This document shows, one piece after another, positions 48,952 to 59,110 of a DNA stretch of 64,000 bases (positions are counted from its first letter, which is position 1; each line of letters starts with the position of its first letter). Location: contig CAWISK010000004.1 in NCBI GenBank assembly GCA_963838805.1, positions 240,493-304,492 of the forward strand. Reading direction: 5' to 3'. Below the pieces are notes generated by a model. The model ran no database searches and was not told the origin of the DNA. It was given only the letters and a program-made list of their open reading frames with translations. A program made the position numbers and the translations under genes. This DNA comes from CAVRQM01 sp963838805 (lineage in GTDB: Bacteria > Pseudomonadota > Alphaproteobacteria > Acetobacterales > Acetobacteraceae).

Positions 48952-49419
48952 TCACCCCAGTTCCTTCGCCGCCTCCATCACCTCGGCGGCATGGCCGTTC
49001 ACCTTGACCTTCGGCCAGATTTTCGCCACGCGCCCGTCCTTGTCGATCAGGAACGTAGTGCGCTCCATGCCCATGTATTTCTTGCCGAACATCGATTTCT
49101 GCGCCCACACCCCGTAATCCTCGGCGACATGCGTCGTCTCATCGGAGGCGAGCGGGAATTTCAGGCCGTATTTCTCGGCGAAGCGCTCGATCGGCTTCAT
49201 CGGGTCTTTCGACACGCCGATCACGTCCACGCCGATATGGCCGAGCTGCCCCAGCGCCTCCTGGAATTTGCAGGCCTCCACCGTGCAGCCTGGCGTGTCC
49301 GCCTTCGGATAGAAATACAGCACGAAGGGCCGGCCGCGCTGGCCCGCGAGGCTGACGGTCCGACCGCCACTGGCCGGCATGGAGAAATCCGGGGCGGGAT
49401 CACCTGCGGCAATGCTCAT
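48952..49419 (-). CDS. bcp: Thioredoxin-dependent peroxiredoxin (Bcp/PrxQ type)
   Basis: A 155-residue peroxiredoxin reducing hydrogen and organic peroxides in the cytosol. The peroxidatic cysteine is in YPKADTPGCTVEACKFQ with the resolving cysteine five residues later, the atypical PrxQ arrangement; then VIGVSKDP and RTTFLIDKDGRVAKIWPKVKVNGHA. Its start overlaps the glnE stop (ATGA), coupling it to nitrogen-regulatory glnE, a pairing common in Rhodospirillales as I recall. Confidence 0.94.
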   Translation of the reverse strand: MSIAAGDPAPDFSMPASGGRTVSLAGQRGRPFVLYFYPKADTPGCTVEACKFQEALGQLGHIGVDVIGVSKDPMKPIERFAEKYGLKFPLASDETTHVAEDYGVWAQKSMFGKKYMGMERTTFLIDKDGRVAKIWPKVKVNGHAAEVMEAAKELG

Positions 49420-52350
49420 GCAACTTGCTCCTCGATCGGTCCGACCAGCCGGACGAATGCCTCGCGCACGCCGGCGGCCAATTGCTCCAGCCTGTCATGC
49501 AGGCCAGCCAGGTCAACAACCTCCATCGCCGCCGCGCGCACCGCGTGCAGCAGCGCGTCGGTCGAGGCGCCGGACAGGCCCGCATCATGGCGCGCCGGCG
49601 TCGATCAGCCGCAGCATTCCGAGCACCGTCCGCCAGACGCGGTCGGCCCGCAGCAACAGCGCCGTGTCGGCATCGTCCAGCGCACCCGCCGCGTGCAGCC
49701 GCGCCAGCGCGTCGCGCGTGCCGGGCGTGAGCGGCGGTGGTTCGTGTCCGGCACGGATCAGTTGTCCCACTTGCGCCACGAACTCCACCTCGACCAGCCC
49801 GCCAGGCCGCAGCTTCGAATCGCGCAGACGGTACGGCGGCCCCGGCGGCCGCGCGTCGCGCCAGAGCCGCGCGCGCATGGCGGCGGCATCCGCGCGCAGC
49901 CGGGCCGGGTCGCCGCCGGCGGCAATCGCGGCGCGGATCGCCGCCTCCAGACGCTGTTGCAACGCGGGCGGGCCGGCCACCACGCGAGCGCGGGTCAGCG
50001 CCATGCGCTCCCAGGTCCAGGCATCGCCGCCCGGCCGATGGTATTGCTCGAAAGCTGCGAGCGAGACGGCGACGGGGCCTTTGTTGCCCGAGGGCCGCAG
50101 CCGCATGTCGATCGCATACAAGGCACCGCCGGCATCCGGAGCGGTCAGGGCGGCGACGAAGGCATGGACCGCGCGGATGAACCACTGGCTTGCCGCGAGA
50201 GGACGCCCGCTCTCGCCGTCGTCCACCCGGCTCTGCATGATTTCGGACGGATGATCATAGACCAGCATCAGGTCGAGATCGGAGCCGGCCATCATCTCGC
50301 GTCCGCCGGCCTTGCCCAGCAGCACGACGGCCAGCGCGCCCCCCGGCACCTCGCCGTGCCGGCGGCTCATGTCCCGCAGCACCGCCGGCAGCAATGCGAC
50401 AATGGCGGCATCGGCGAGGCTGGCCCGCCGCTCGCCGGCGGCATCGGCGTCCAGCCTTCCCTCCAGTGTCGCGACGCTGATCGCGAAATCCTCCTCGCGC
50501 ACGAAGCCGCGGATGATGGCGATGGTGTCCTCCAGCCCGCGCGCATCGGACAGGCGCGCGGCGAGCCGGGCCGTGGCGTCGCCGGTGGGCGCCAGACTGA
50601 GCAGGCCGTCCAGCGCGCCGGGGATGCTGGCCAGATGCTCGGCCAGACGGGGTGCGGCACCCAGCACATCGGCCACCCGTCCCAGCAATTGCGGATTGCG
50701 CTGGAACAGGGAGAGCAATTGCACGCCGGCCGGCAGCGACGCGAACAGCCGGTCGAGGCGGGCGAAGGCCACGTCGGGCTGCGACTGGCGCGCGATGGCG
50801 CGCAGCAGCGGGGGCAGCACCTCGCCCAGCAGCGCGCGCGCCCGCTCGCTGCGCAGCGCCCGCGCCTCGCCGGCCCGCCAGCCGTCGATCACGGCCAGCA
50901 CATGGCGCGGATCGACGAAGCCCAGCGCCGCCAGTTCCGCCTCGGTCAACGAGCCATCGGCCGCCTCGCCGCCCGGCAACTCGGCGAGCAACAAGGCGTA
51001 GCGGCGCTGCACGCGCCGCATGTGGCGCAGCAGGACCCGAGTGAACGCCTCCGCGTCAGCAAAGCCCATGAACACCGCGAACGCGGCGAGCGCATCCGGC
51101 GCGGCGGGCAGGCTGTGCGTCTGATGGTCGGCCACCATCTGCAACCGATGCTCGACGCGGCGCAGGAAGCGGTAGGCGGAGATCATCTCGCCGGCCGCGC
51201 GCGCCGGCAGATGGCCAGCGCGCGCGAGGCGGCGCAGCGCCTGCTCCGTGCGCGGCGAGCGCAAGGCCGGATCGCGTCCACCCCAGACCAGTTGCAGGGT
51301 CTGCGCCAGGAACTCGACCTCGCGGATGCCGCCCTGGCCCAGCTTCACATCGTGTCCCTCGATGCGCGACAGCGGCCCGGCGGTTTCGGGCAGACGCGTG
51401 CCCTTGTGCGCGTCGATGCGGCGCTTCATGCCGTGCAGATCGGCCATCGCGGAAAAATCGAGCGCGCGGCGCCAGACGAAGGGACGGATCGCCTCCAGGA
51501 ACTCCGCACCCATCGCCAGATCGCCTGCCACCGGGCGCGCCTTCAGCATGGCGGCACGCTCCCAGGTCTGCGCCATGCTCTCGTAATAGGCGATGGCCGT
51601 GGGCAGGGCGACGCTGGGCGGGGTCGCGGCCGGATCGGGGCGCAGCCGCAGATCGGTGCGGAACACGTAGCCGTTCGCGTCGCGCGCCTCCATCAGGGCC
51701 ACCACGCCGCGCGCAATCCGTGTAAAGACGGCGGTGGAGGAGTCGCCCGCCGCTTGCGGGTCGTGCAGCAAGACGAGGTCGATATCGCTCGAGTAGTTCA
51801 GTTCGCGCGCGCCCAGCTTGCCCATCGCCAGTACCACGAGCCCGCCGCCGGGCCGCGCCGCGATTGCCGGCCCCGCCGCGCGCAGGCTGTGATCCACCGC
51901 CGCGCGCAGGGTCGTCTCGGCCAGGTCGGACAGTGCTGCCGTGACCTGATCGAGACGCCATGCGCCGCCGATATCGGCGAGCGCCACGGCCAGCGCGACC
52001 AGACGCTTGGCCGCGCGCAAGGCAGCGGCCAGCCGCGGTGCGGGCAGATCCGGCGGCAATTCCGCCACGCCGGCCAGCGCCGTCGCCACCACGCCATCCG
52101 GCCCCGCTTCCGCTATGCGGCAGAGCGTCGCCGCCTCACGCAAAGCGAGGTCGCGCAGGTAGGGAGAGTTGCCGCCGATGGCGCGCAGCATGGCCGCCCC
52201 GCCCGTGGAGGCCGCGAGGGATGCCGCCTCGGTGGAAAGGGAGGCAAACTGGTCGAGCAGGCGGTGCGCGGCGGCCCCGTCGGCGGGATCCGGCCAGTCG
52301 AGCGGGGCGCACCAATGATCGGACAATTTGCCGGGAGAATCGAGCGCCAT
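49416..52350 (-). CDS. glnE: Bifunctional glutamine synthetase adenylyltransferase/deadenylase, one frame break
   Basis: About 977 residues. GlnE adds or removes AMP on glutamine synthetase according to PII and glutamine. Two nucleotidyltransferase domains are present: the N-terminal with NYSSDIDLVLLHD (deadenylylation half) and the C-terminal with MMAGSDLDLMLVYDHP (adenylylation half), each followed by GlnD-like helical bundles. A break near 49590, after MLRLIDAGAP, moves the last 55 residues (LLHAVRAAAMEVVDLAGLHDRLEQL) to another frame. The start at 52350 lies 17 bases from the divergent AsmA-like start, a very tight divergent pair. Confidence 0.93.
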
Positions 52351-52367
52351 CGGGCGGCAGGCTGCTC

Positions 52368-55300
52368 GTGAGGGAGGCCACGGGTCAAGCCGCGCGGCTG
52401 GCGGGCGGCCGGCTGCACCGGCTGGCGCAGGTCGTGCTGGCGCTCGTGGTGCTGCTGCTGGCCGGCTTTGCGGTGCTGGCCTGGCGGCTCGATCAAGGGC
52501 CCTTGCCTGTGCCGTGGCTGGCGCATCGCCTGGAGCGCGCGGCGCGCGAGCGCGGCCTCGATCTCGCAGTGGGAGAGGTGACGCTGGCCTGGAGCGGTTT
52601 CAGTCGCGGCTTCGGCCAACCGCTGCGTCTGGCGGTGGCGGATTTGCGGCTGAGCGGCGCGCCCGGCGCGCCGCCGCCGGTGGTGCTGGCGCGGGCCACG
52701 GCGGAGTTCGCGACCGGATCGTTGCTGGCTGGCCGCCTGGTGCCGTTCGGCGTCACGCTCGACGGGCTGCGCGCAACCCTGACGCGGGAGCCGGCTGGCG
52801 AAATCGTGCTGGGCACGCAGCCTGCCCCTGGCCCGCCGATCGCAGGAATGGTGCGGGGCGCCCAAAGCCAGGGGAAGCCGGCGTCCGCCTCGGCGCCCCG
52901 TCTCGACTGGCGGCAACTTCGGCATCTGCATCTGCACGACCTGCGCGTGGCGCTGTACGACGCGCAGATCGGCCTGTCCTGGCAGGTCTCCCGCGCCGAT
53001 GCCGATTTCGACCGCGCCGCAAACGGTCTGGTCGCCGGCCGCGCGGATGTCGCGATCGCCGCAGGGGCGCAGCACGCCACTCTGACGCTGACGGCGCGGC
53101 AGCGTGGCGACGGAACTGGCAGCGAGATCGAGGGACAACTGACCCCGCTCGACCCCGCGTCACTGGCGGGACTGGCCTCGGCCTTCGGCCCGCTGGGCAT
53201 GCTCGATGCCCCGGTGAGCCTGTCGGCCAGCGCCGATCTCGATACGGGGTTCCAACTGCGCCACGCGCATGTGCAGGCCCAGGTGGGCGCCGGCACGGTC
53301 CATGCCGGGACCGGCAGCGCGCCGCTGCTATCGGCGACGCTCGCGGCCGACGCCACGCCCACGACCGTCGATCTGACGCAGCGGCTGGAGACGGCGGCGC
53401 GCCCCGACGGTCCGCGCACCGTCATCACCGGCACCATGCGGGCGACCCGCGCCGGGGCGGACTGGCGCGCGGCGGTGACGGGAGACGTCGATCAGGTGTC
53501 TTTCGCCGACCTGCCTGCGCTGTGGCCGGCGGGCACCGGCGGCCCTGGCTCGCGCCCCTGGATCAGCGGCAACATCACCTCCGGCGAACTGAGCGGTGGC
53601 CATCTGGCGATGACCCTGGACATCCCCGCCGACCTGTCCGACGCGCATCTGGTCTCGATCGACGGTTCCATCGACGGTCACGATTTGACGGTGCATTGGC
53701 TGCGTCCGGTACCGCCGATCGAGCACGCTGACGGGCGCCTCACCATCACCGACCCGGACGTGATCGACATCGCCGTCAGCACCGCGCGACAGGCGCGCGG
53801 CGCCCAGGCAGGAGGGGCGGCTGACGGCATCGCCTTCAGCCACGGCCTGGTGCATCTGACCGGCATCGCCGGACCCGACCAGTTCGCCGACATCACGACC
53901 GATCTGGCCGGCTCGCTGCCCGATCTGATCGCCGTGCTGAACCACCCGCGCGTGAAGCTGCTGAGCAAGCGCCCCATCCCGATGCGCGACCCGGCCGGCC
54001 AGTTCACGGCGCACCTGATCATCGCGCATCTGCCGCTGCGCGACGACGTGGCGATGGACGATCTCAGCATCAGCACCAAGGGGCATTTCACCGGCGTGCA
54101 TCTGGGCGGCATCGCCGCCGGCCGCGACCTGGATCGCGGCGCGCTCGATCTGTCGGCGGACAATAACGGCTTGCAGGTAGGTGGCCATGCCGACCTCGCC
54201 GGCATTCCGGCCCAGCTCCGGGTGAGCATGGATTTCCGCGCCGGGCCGCCCTCGCAGATCGAGCAGCAGGTGAATGTCGCGGGTTCGATCGACGCGCGGC
54301 AGTTGGCGGCGCTCGGACTGGATACTCGCGGAATCGCCGGCGGCTCGGTGGAAGTGAGCGCCGAGATGCGCAGCCGCCGCGACGGCCGCACGGAGATCGA
54401 GGCGAAGGCCGACCTGACGCCCACCACGATCAGCCTGAGCCGCCTCAACTACAGCAAGGCAGCCGGTCAGCAGGTGACGGGAAGCCTGCGTGTCAGCCTC
54501 GACCACGACCGGCTGGTGTCCATCGACCGCGTGCTGGTGCAGGGGCCGGGCATCGACATCGAGGGGGCGGCCGATTTCGCCGGTGGCCGGCCGCAAATCC
54601 TGCGTCTCACCCGCATCGTTATCGCGGCCCCCGGCGATCCGCGGGCAACGGATGCCCGGGCGACGATCCGCCTGCCGAGCCGGGAGGGAGATGCGTATGC
54701 AGTGGATTTGTCCGGCGCCAGTCTCGATGCGTCCGGGGTGCTGACTCGCCGCTCTCCGGCGCTCAAGCCGGCAAAAGGGCAGCCGGCCGAAGCCGCCGGG
54801 CCGGCCTGGACGCTTGATGCCCGTCTCGGCCGCGTTCTGCTGGGCAGAAGCCGCCAGGTGGATAGCGTGGAGGCGCATGTCGAGAACGATGGGCGCGTGG
54901 TCCGCGCGGCGAGGCTGTCGGGCATCGCGCGATCGACCAGTCCGGCGGGCCAGGTGCAGCGCCCGGCGCCGTTCCGGCTGAGCATCGTCCCCGAGCGTGG
55001 CGGCCGCCGGCTCGATGCGAGCGCGCCGGATGCCGGCGGCCTGCTGCGGGTGCTCGATGTGGCCGACAACATCAGCGGCGGGCGCATGACGGTCGCCGCA
55101 CGCTTCGATGACGCGCTGCCCGGGCGCCCGCTGGTCGGCACCGCCGAGTTGCATGAGTTCCGGGTGCTGGACGCCCCGGTGATCGGCCGCGTGCTGCAAG
55201 CCGCCACGCTGTACGGGCTGATCGAGGTGCTGCGCGGGCCGGGGCTGGGCTTCACGACGATGGTGGCGCCGTTCCGATTTCAGGACAGTGTACTGTATCT

Positions 55301-55616
55301 CGACGAGGCGCGCGCGTTCAGCGCCAGCCTGGGCTTTACCGCCAAGGGCGAGGCCAATCTCGGTCGGCGGACGCTCGACATGAGCGGTACGATCGTGCCG
55401 GCCTATGCGCTGAACACGCTGCCCGGCCGCATTCCGCTGCTGGGCCGCCTGTTCAGCCCGGAGCGCGGCGGGGGCCTGTTCGCCGCGACCTATCGGGTGC
55501 GCGGATCGTTCGACGATCCGAAGGTTGGGATCAATCCGCTGGCGACATTGACGCCGGGCTTCCTGCGCGGGCTGTTCGGCATCTTCGACGGTGGCGGCAA
55601 GGGTGGCAGGCGATAG
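52368..55616 (+). CDS. Large AsmA-like (YhdP/DUF3971) envelope protein
   Basis: A 1082-residue protein with one N-terminal membrane span (QVVLALVVLLLAGFAVLAW) and a huge, beta-rich periplasmic part. The LDQGPLPVPWLAHRLERA lead and the C-terminal block RVLQAATLYGLIEVLRGPGLGFTTMVAPFRFQDSVLYLDEARAFSASLGFTAKGEANL fit the AsmA_2/DUF3971 family, which forms hydrophobic-groove bridges implicated in lipid transport to the outer membrane. The start is taken as GTG 52368; the exact codon is uncertain since no strong ribosome-binding site is visible. It is divergent from glnE and convergent with the Liv operon. Confidence 0.82.
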   Translation: MREATGQAARLAGGRLHRLAQVVLALVVLLLAGFAVLAWRLDQGPLPVPWLAHRLERAARERGLDLAVGEVTLAWSGFSRGFGQPLRLAVADLRLSGAPGAPPPVVLARATAEFATGSLLAGRLVPFGVTLDGLRATLTREPAGEIVLGTQPAPGPPIAGMVRGAQSQGKPASASAPRLDWRQLRHLHLHDLRVALYDAQIGLSWQVSRADADFDRAANGLVAGRADVAIAAGAQHATLTLTARQRGDGTGSEIEGQLTPLDPASLAGLASAFGPLGMLDAPVSLSASADLDTGFQLRHAHVQAQVGAGTVHAGTGSAPLLSATLAADATPTTVDLTQRLETAARPDGPRTVITGTMRATRAGADWRAAVTGDVDQVSFADLPALWPAGTGGPGSRPWISGNITSGELSGGHLAMTLDIPADLSDAHLVSIDGSIDGHDLTVHWLRPVPPIEHADGRLTITDPDVIDIAVSTARQARGAQAGGAADGIAFSHGLVHLTGIAGPDQFADITTDLAGSLPDLIAVLNHPRVKLLSKRPIPMRDPAGQFTAHLIIAHLPLRDDVAMDDLSISTKGHFTGVHLGGIAAGRDLDRGALDLSADNNGLQVGGHADLAGIPAQLRVSMDFRAGPPSQIEQQVNVAGSIDARQLAALGLDTRGIAGGSVEVSAEMRSRRDGRTEIEAKADLTPTTISLSRLNYSKAAGQQVTGSLRVSLDHDRLVSIDRVLVQGPGIDIEGAADFAGGRPQILRLTRIVIAAPGDPRATDARATIRLPSREGDAYAVDLSGASLDASGVLTRRSPALKPAKGQPAEAAGPAWTLDARLGRVLLGRSRQVDSVEAHVENDGRVVRAARLSGIARSTSPAGQVQRPAPFRLSIVPERGGRRLDASAPDAGGLLRVLDVADNISGGRMTVAARFDDALPGRPLVGTAELHEFRVLDAPVIGRVLQAATLYGLIEVLRGPGLGFTTMVAPFRFQDSVLYLDEARAFSASLGFTAKGEANLGRRTLDMSGTIVPAYALNTLPGRIPLLGRLFSPERGGGLFAATYRVRGSFDDPKVGINPLATLTPGFLRGLFGIFDGGGKGGRR

Positions 55617-55617
55617 C

Positions 55618-56340
55618 CTACAGCTCGCCGCCGAGATAGAGATGCTTGACACGCTCATCCGTCAGCAGCTCGCTCGACCTGCCGGACAGGACGATCTTGC
55701 CCGTCGCCAGCGCGTAGGCACGATGCGATATCCGCAGCGCCATGCGCGAGTTCTGCTCCACCAGCAATACGCTCACGCGCTCGTCGCGGTTGATGGCGAC
55801 GATCGCCCTTGCCACGTCCTGCACGAGCTTGGGCGCGATGCCGAGCGAGGGCTCATCGAGCAGCAGCAGCCGGGGCTTGGCCATCAGCGCCCGGCCGATC
55901 ACCAGCATCTGCTGCTCGCCGCCGCTCATGGTGCCGGCCGCCTGCGAATAGCGCTCCCGCAGGCGGGGAAAGCGGGCCAGCACGCTGTCGAGCGTGGTCG
56001 CGATCCCGGCCTTGTCGCCGCGGGTGAACGCACCCATCAGCAGATTGTCCTTGACCGACATGTACGGGAACACCCGCCGCCCCTCGGGCACCATGGCGAT
56101 TCCACGGCGCACGATTTCGTCCGGTGCCAGCGCATCCATGGCCTCGCCGTCGAACGTGATCGTGCCCCGGCGCATCCGCCGGATGCCGGTGATGGCGCGC
56201 AGGATCGACGACTTGCCCGCGCCGTTGGCGCCAATCAGCGCCACCGTCTCGCCCTCGCCGACGGCGAGCGAGACGCCCTTCAGCGCATAGACGTGATCGT
56301 AGTAGAGCTCGACGTCACTGACCTCCAGCAGCGTGTTCAT
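55618..56340 (-). CDS. livF: Branched-chain amino-acid-type ABC ATPase (LivF)
   Basis: A 240-residue ATPase: Walker A GANGAGKSSILRAI, Q-loop region PEGRRVFPYMSVKDNL, signature AGTMSGGEQQMLVIGRALM, Walker B LLLLDEPSLGIAP and H-loop-type LLVEQNSRMAL. The order ends the liv operon, three bases after livG. The cargo of this group includes branched-chain amino acids, urea and amides, so gene symbol means subunit type only. Confidence 0.92.
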   Translation of the reverse strand: MNTLLEVSDVELYYDHVYALKGVSLAVGEGETVALIGANGAGKSSILRAITGIRRMRRGTITFDGEAMDALAPDEIVRRGIAMVPEGRRVFPYMSVKDNLLMGAFTRGDKAGIATTLDSVLARFPRLRERYSQAAGTMSGGEQQMLVIGRALMAKPRLLLLDEPSLGIAPKLVQDVARAIVAINRDERVSVLLVEQNSRMALRISHRAYALATGKIVLSGRSSELLTDERVKHLYLGGEL

Positions 56341-56343
56341 TCG

Positions 56344-57124
56344 TCAGAGTCCTATCGATTCGTCTTCGCTGCCGAGATAGGCCTCGATGACATCCTGGTT
56401 GCTCTGGATCTCGGCGGGCGTTCCCTCGGCGATCTTCTGGCCGAAATTGAGTACCACGATGCGGTCCGAGATGCGCATCACCGCCGGCATGTCGTGCTCC
56501 ACGAGCAGCACGGTAACGCCGCGCTCGCGCACCCGGCGCACCAGATCGACCGCCCAGCGCGTCTCGTCGTGGTTCATTCCGGCGAACGGTTCGTCGAGCA
56601 GCAGGATCGAGGGACCGGCGGCGAGGCCGATGGCGATGCCGAGGGCGCGCAGATGACCCTGCGGCAACGTGCCGGCGCTCTCGTCGCGGAGGTGGCCGAG
56701 ATTGAGGAAGGCCAGGATCTCATCGGCGGATTGGGCGAATTCGCGCTCGTCGCGCCGGGCGAGCGCGGAGGCGAAGTAGAACCCGACCAGCCCCGCCTTC
56801 GCGCGCAGGTGGTGCGCGGTGATGATGTTGTCCCGGACGCTCATGTTCTTGAAGACCGTGGCCTCCTGGAACGTGCGCACCACGCCCCTTCGAGCGGCCA
56901 GATGCGGCGCGAGGTCCGGAGATGCGCTGTCCGCGCAGCAAGACCTCGCCCCGTGTCGGCCGCATGAACGAGGCGATCAGCTTGAACAGCGTGGACTTGC
57001 CGGCGCCGTTCGGGCCGATGATCGACAGGATTTCGTTGGCAGCGACCGAGAACGACACGTCATTGACGGCCACCAGCCCGCCGAACCGCTTCGTAAGACC
57101 TGAAACACGCAGCAGATCCTGCAT
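56344..57124 (-). CDS. livG: Branched-chain amino-acid-type ABC ATPase (LivG), one frame break
   Basis: About 259 residues: LRVSGLTKRFGGLVAVNDVSFSV, Walker A GPNGAGKSTLFKLI, then a break near 56910 (after RGQRISG) resuming at VVRTFQEATVFKNMSVRDNI, with signature AGTLPQGHLRALGIAIGLA (a variant of LSxGxxR, here LPQGH), Walker B ILLLDEPFAGMNHDE and LLVEHDMPAVM. The signature variant is worth noting since LivG usually has LSYGxQR. It starts three bases after livM. Confidence 0.88.
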
Positions 57125-57127
57125 CGC

Positions 57128-58178
57128 TCAGGCCCTCTTTTTCCTGAGCGGCAGGCGGATGCCGAGCCGGGGCTGGTCCGGCTGGTCCTGCCCGGAGGCT
57201 CCACGACGCGGCTTCAGGCGGATGCTGAGCAGCCCGTTCGGCAGCACCAGCATCAGCGCGATCAGGATCGTCGAGTAGATCAGCAATTGGAACTGCCCGG
57301 TCTGGAACAGCAGATCCCAGCCGAAATACAGGACGAACGTCCCGACCATCGGCCCCGCCACGTAGTTGAGGCCGCCCAGGAAGCAGTTCAGCATGAAGTT
57401 CACCGAATCGACGACGGTGAAGCTGCTGGGATAGATGGACTGCGTGACAAAGGCGAACATGGCCCCGCCGATGCCGCCAAGAAATGACGAGATCGCGTAG
57501 GCAGTGACCCGCAACACCGCGACATTCACGCCGATCGAGGAGGCAAGCTCCTCGTTCTGCTGCAACGACCGGCAGAGCTGTCCGAAGCGCGAATGCACCA
57601 GGCGGTACAACGCCACGAATGTCAGTGATCATCAGCACGACTGACAGCAGGTAGAACGCCTTCCTCGGATGCTGGAGCGTGCCGAAATCGGGAATGATGG
57701 TCAGGCCGAACAGGGAAACGGCGCCGGGCGCCGGGATGCTGACCATGCCTCTCGCACCGTTGGTGATCGGCAGCGCCAGTGTCAGCAGGCGCACCACCTC
57801 GGTCAGCACCAGCGTCACCATCGCGAAATAGACGCCGCGAAGCCGCAGGATGGGCAGGCCGATCGCAATGCTGGCCGCCGCGCAGAACACCCCCGCGAGC
57901 GGCAGCGCCAGCCAGAAGGACAGGCCGTAGCGCACGACCAGGATCGCCGCGACATAGCCGCCCATGAGCGAGAAGGCACCCTGGCCGATATTGATGCGCC
58001 CGAGCGAGAAGGTGAGCCAGACTCCGGCGCTGGCGATGCTCAACAGCGCCACCGAGCTCAGCGTGTAATAGAGATCGCCCCGGTCGAGCCGGTCGATCGC
58101 CAGCGGCACGACGAACAGGACGATCGCGGAAGCGAAGACGGCGGCGGCAATTTTCTGGTTCCGTGCCACGTCCATCAC
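57128..58178 (-). CDS. livM: Branched-chain amino-acid-type ABC permease (LivM), one frame break
   Basis: About 349 residues, inner membrane. LSSVALLSIASAGVWLTFSLGRINIGQGAFSLMGGYVAAIL and ILRLRGVYFAMVTLVLTEVVRLL are the LivM-type core. The frame breaks near 57615 (after SVVLMIT) and continues LYRLVHSRFGQLCRSLQQNEELASSIGVNV, the coupling loop, to a basic tail rich in Pro/Arg. The start overlaps the livH stop (ATGA). Confidence 0.9.
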
Positions 58179-59041
58179 CCCCAGGGCTTTCCCATCAGCC
58201 CGTTCGGACGGATGCTGAGGAACACCATGAGGGCGGCGAAGATCACCAGATAGGTGATGTCGCCGTAGCTGTGCAGGACGGACAGGCCCACGGATTCCAT
58301 CATCCCGAGGATGAACCCGCCGACGATGGCGCCCCCAACCACGCCGGCGCCGCCGATCATCACCATCAGGAAGGCCTTGATCGAGATCGGACCGCCGATC
58401 CCGGAATTGACTCCGGTAATCGTCACCAGCAGCCCGCCGACCAGTCCCGCGAGCATGGCGCCCAGCGCGAAGCCGAGCATGGTGTAGCGATCGACGTTGA
58501 CGCCCATCAATTGGGCGGCCACCCGATCCTGCGCCAGCGCGCGCATCGCGCGGCCGGGCTTGCTGTACTGCATGAACAGCATGAAGGCGACGATGAACAG
58601 GACCGCGAGCCCGCCCACCACGAGGCGATCGTACGGGATGATCAGATTGTCGGAGATGAAGACGCCCTGGACGATCTTCGGCACGCCGCGCTGCTTCTCG
58701 CCGAACAGCAGCAGGATCACCGCATCGAGGAAGAACGCAAGCCCCGCGGCCAGCAGCATCGTGCTTTCCTCGCGCAGGCTGCGCCGGATCACGGTGCGGA
58801 ACAGCAGCCGCTCGACGAGGGCGCCGACGACGGCCAGCGTCACCGCCGACGCGGCGAGGGCTGCCACCAGCGGCAGGCCCAGCACGCCATAGACCTCATA
58901 GGTGATGAAGCCGCCCAGCACGAACATCTGCCCGTGCGCGAAGTTCAGCACGTTCATCAGGGCGAAGATCAGCGTGAGCCCGAGGGCGATGAGGGCGTAT
59001 TGGGCGCCGAGATAAAGCCCGTTGACGATCACCTGTTCCAT
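58175..59041 (-). CDS. livH: Branched-chain amino-acid-type ABC permease (LivH)
   Basis: A 288-residue permease, intact: NGLYLGAQYALIALGLTLIFALMNVLNFAHGQMFVLGGFITY is the family's opening; GRAMRALAQDRVAAQLMGVNVDRY is the coupling loop; IGGAGVVGGAIVGGFILG follows. It lies 69 bases after the binding-protein gene and overlaps livM. Confidence 0.94.
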   Translation of the reverse strand: MEQVIVNGLYLGAQYALIALGLTLIFALMNVLNFAHGQMFVLGGFITYEVYGVLGLPLVAALAASAVTLAVVGALVERLLFRTVIRRSLREESTMLLAAGLAFFLDAVILLLFGEKQRGVPKIVQGVFISDNLIIPYDRLVVGGLAVLFIVAFMLFMQYSKPGRAMRALAQDRVAAQLMGVNVDRYTMLGFALGAMLAGLVGGLLVTITGVNSGIGGPISIKAFLMVMIGGAGVVGGAIVGGFILGMMESVGLSVLHSYGDITYLVIFAALMVFLSIRPNGLMGKPWG

Positions 59042-59110
59042 CGCGAGGCACTCCCAGATCGAGGCGCGCGGCCGGAGCCGCGCCCCACGCGAAGGCGGAC
59101 GGATGCCGGG

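Noticed and set aside
48697..52371. Very long plus-strand open frame opposite glnE (over 1200 codons)
   Set aside because: It lies antisense to clear GlnE coding sequence and its translation is rich in His/Arg/Gln/Ala without family motifs, as expected of high-GC shadow frames.
53328..55658. Minus-strand open frame of about 776 codons opposite the AsmA-like gene
   Set aside because: The plus strand has the membrane span and AsmA-type C-terminal block; the antisense frame has none.
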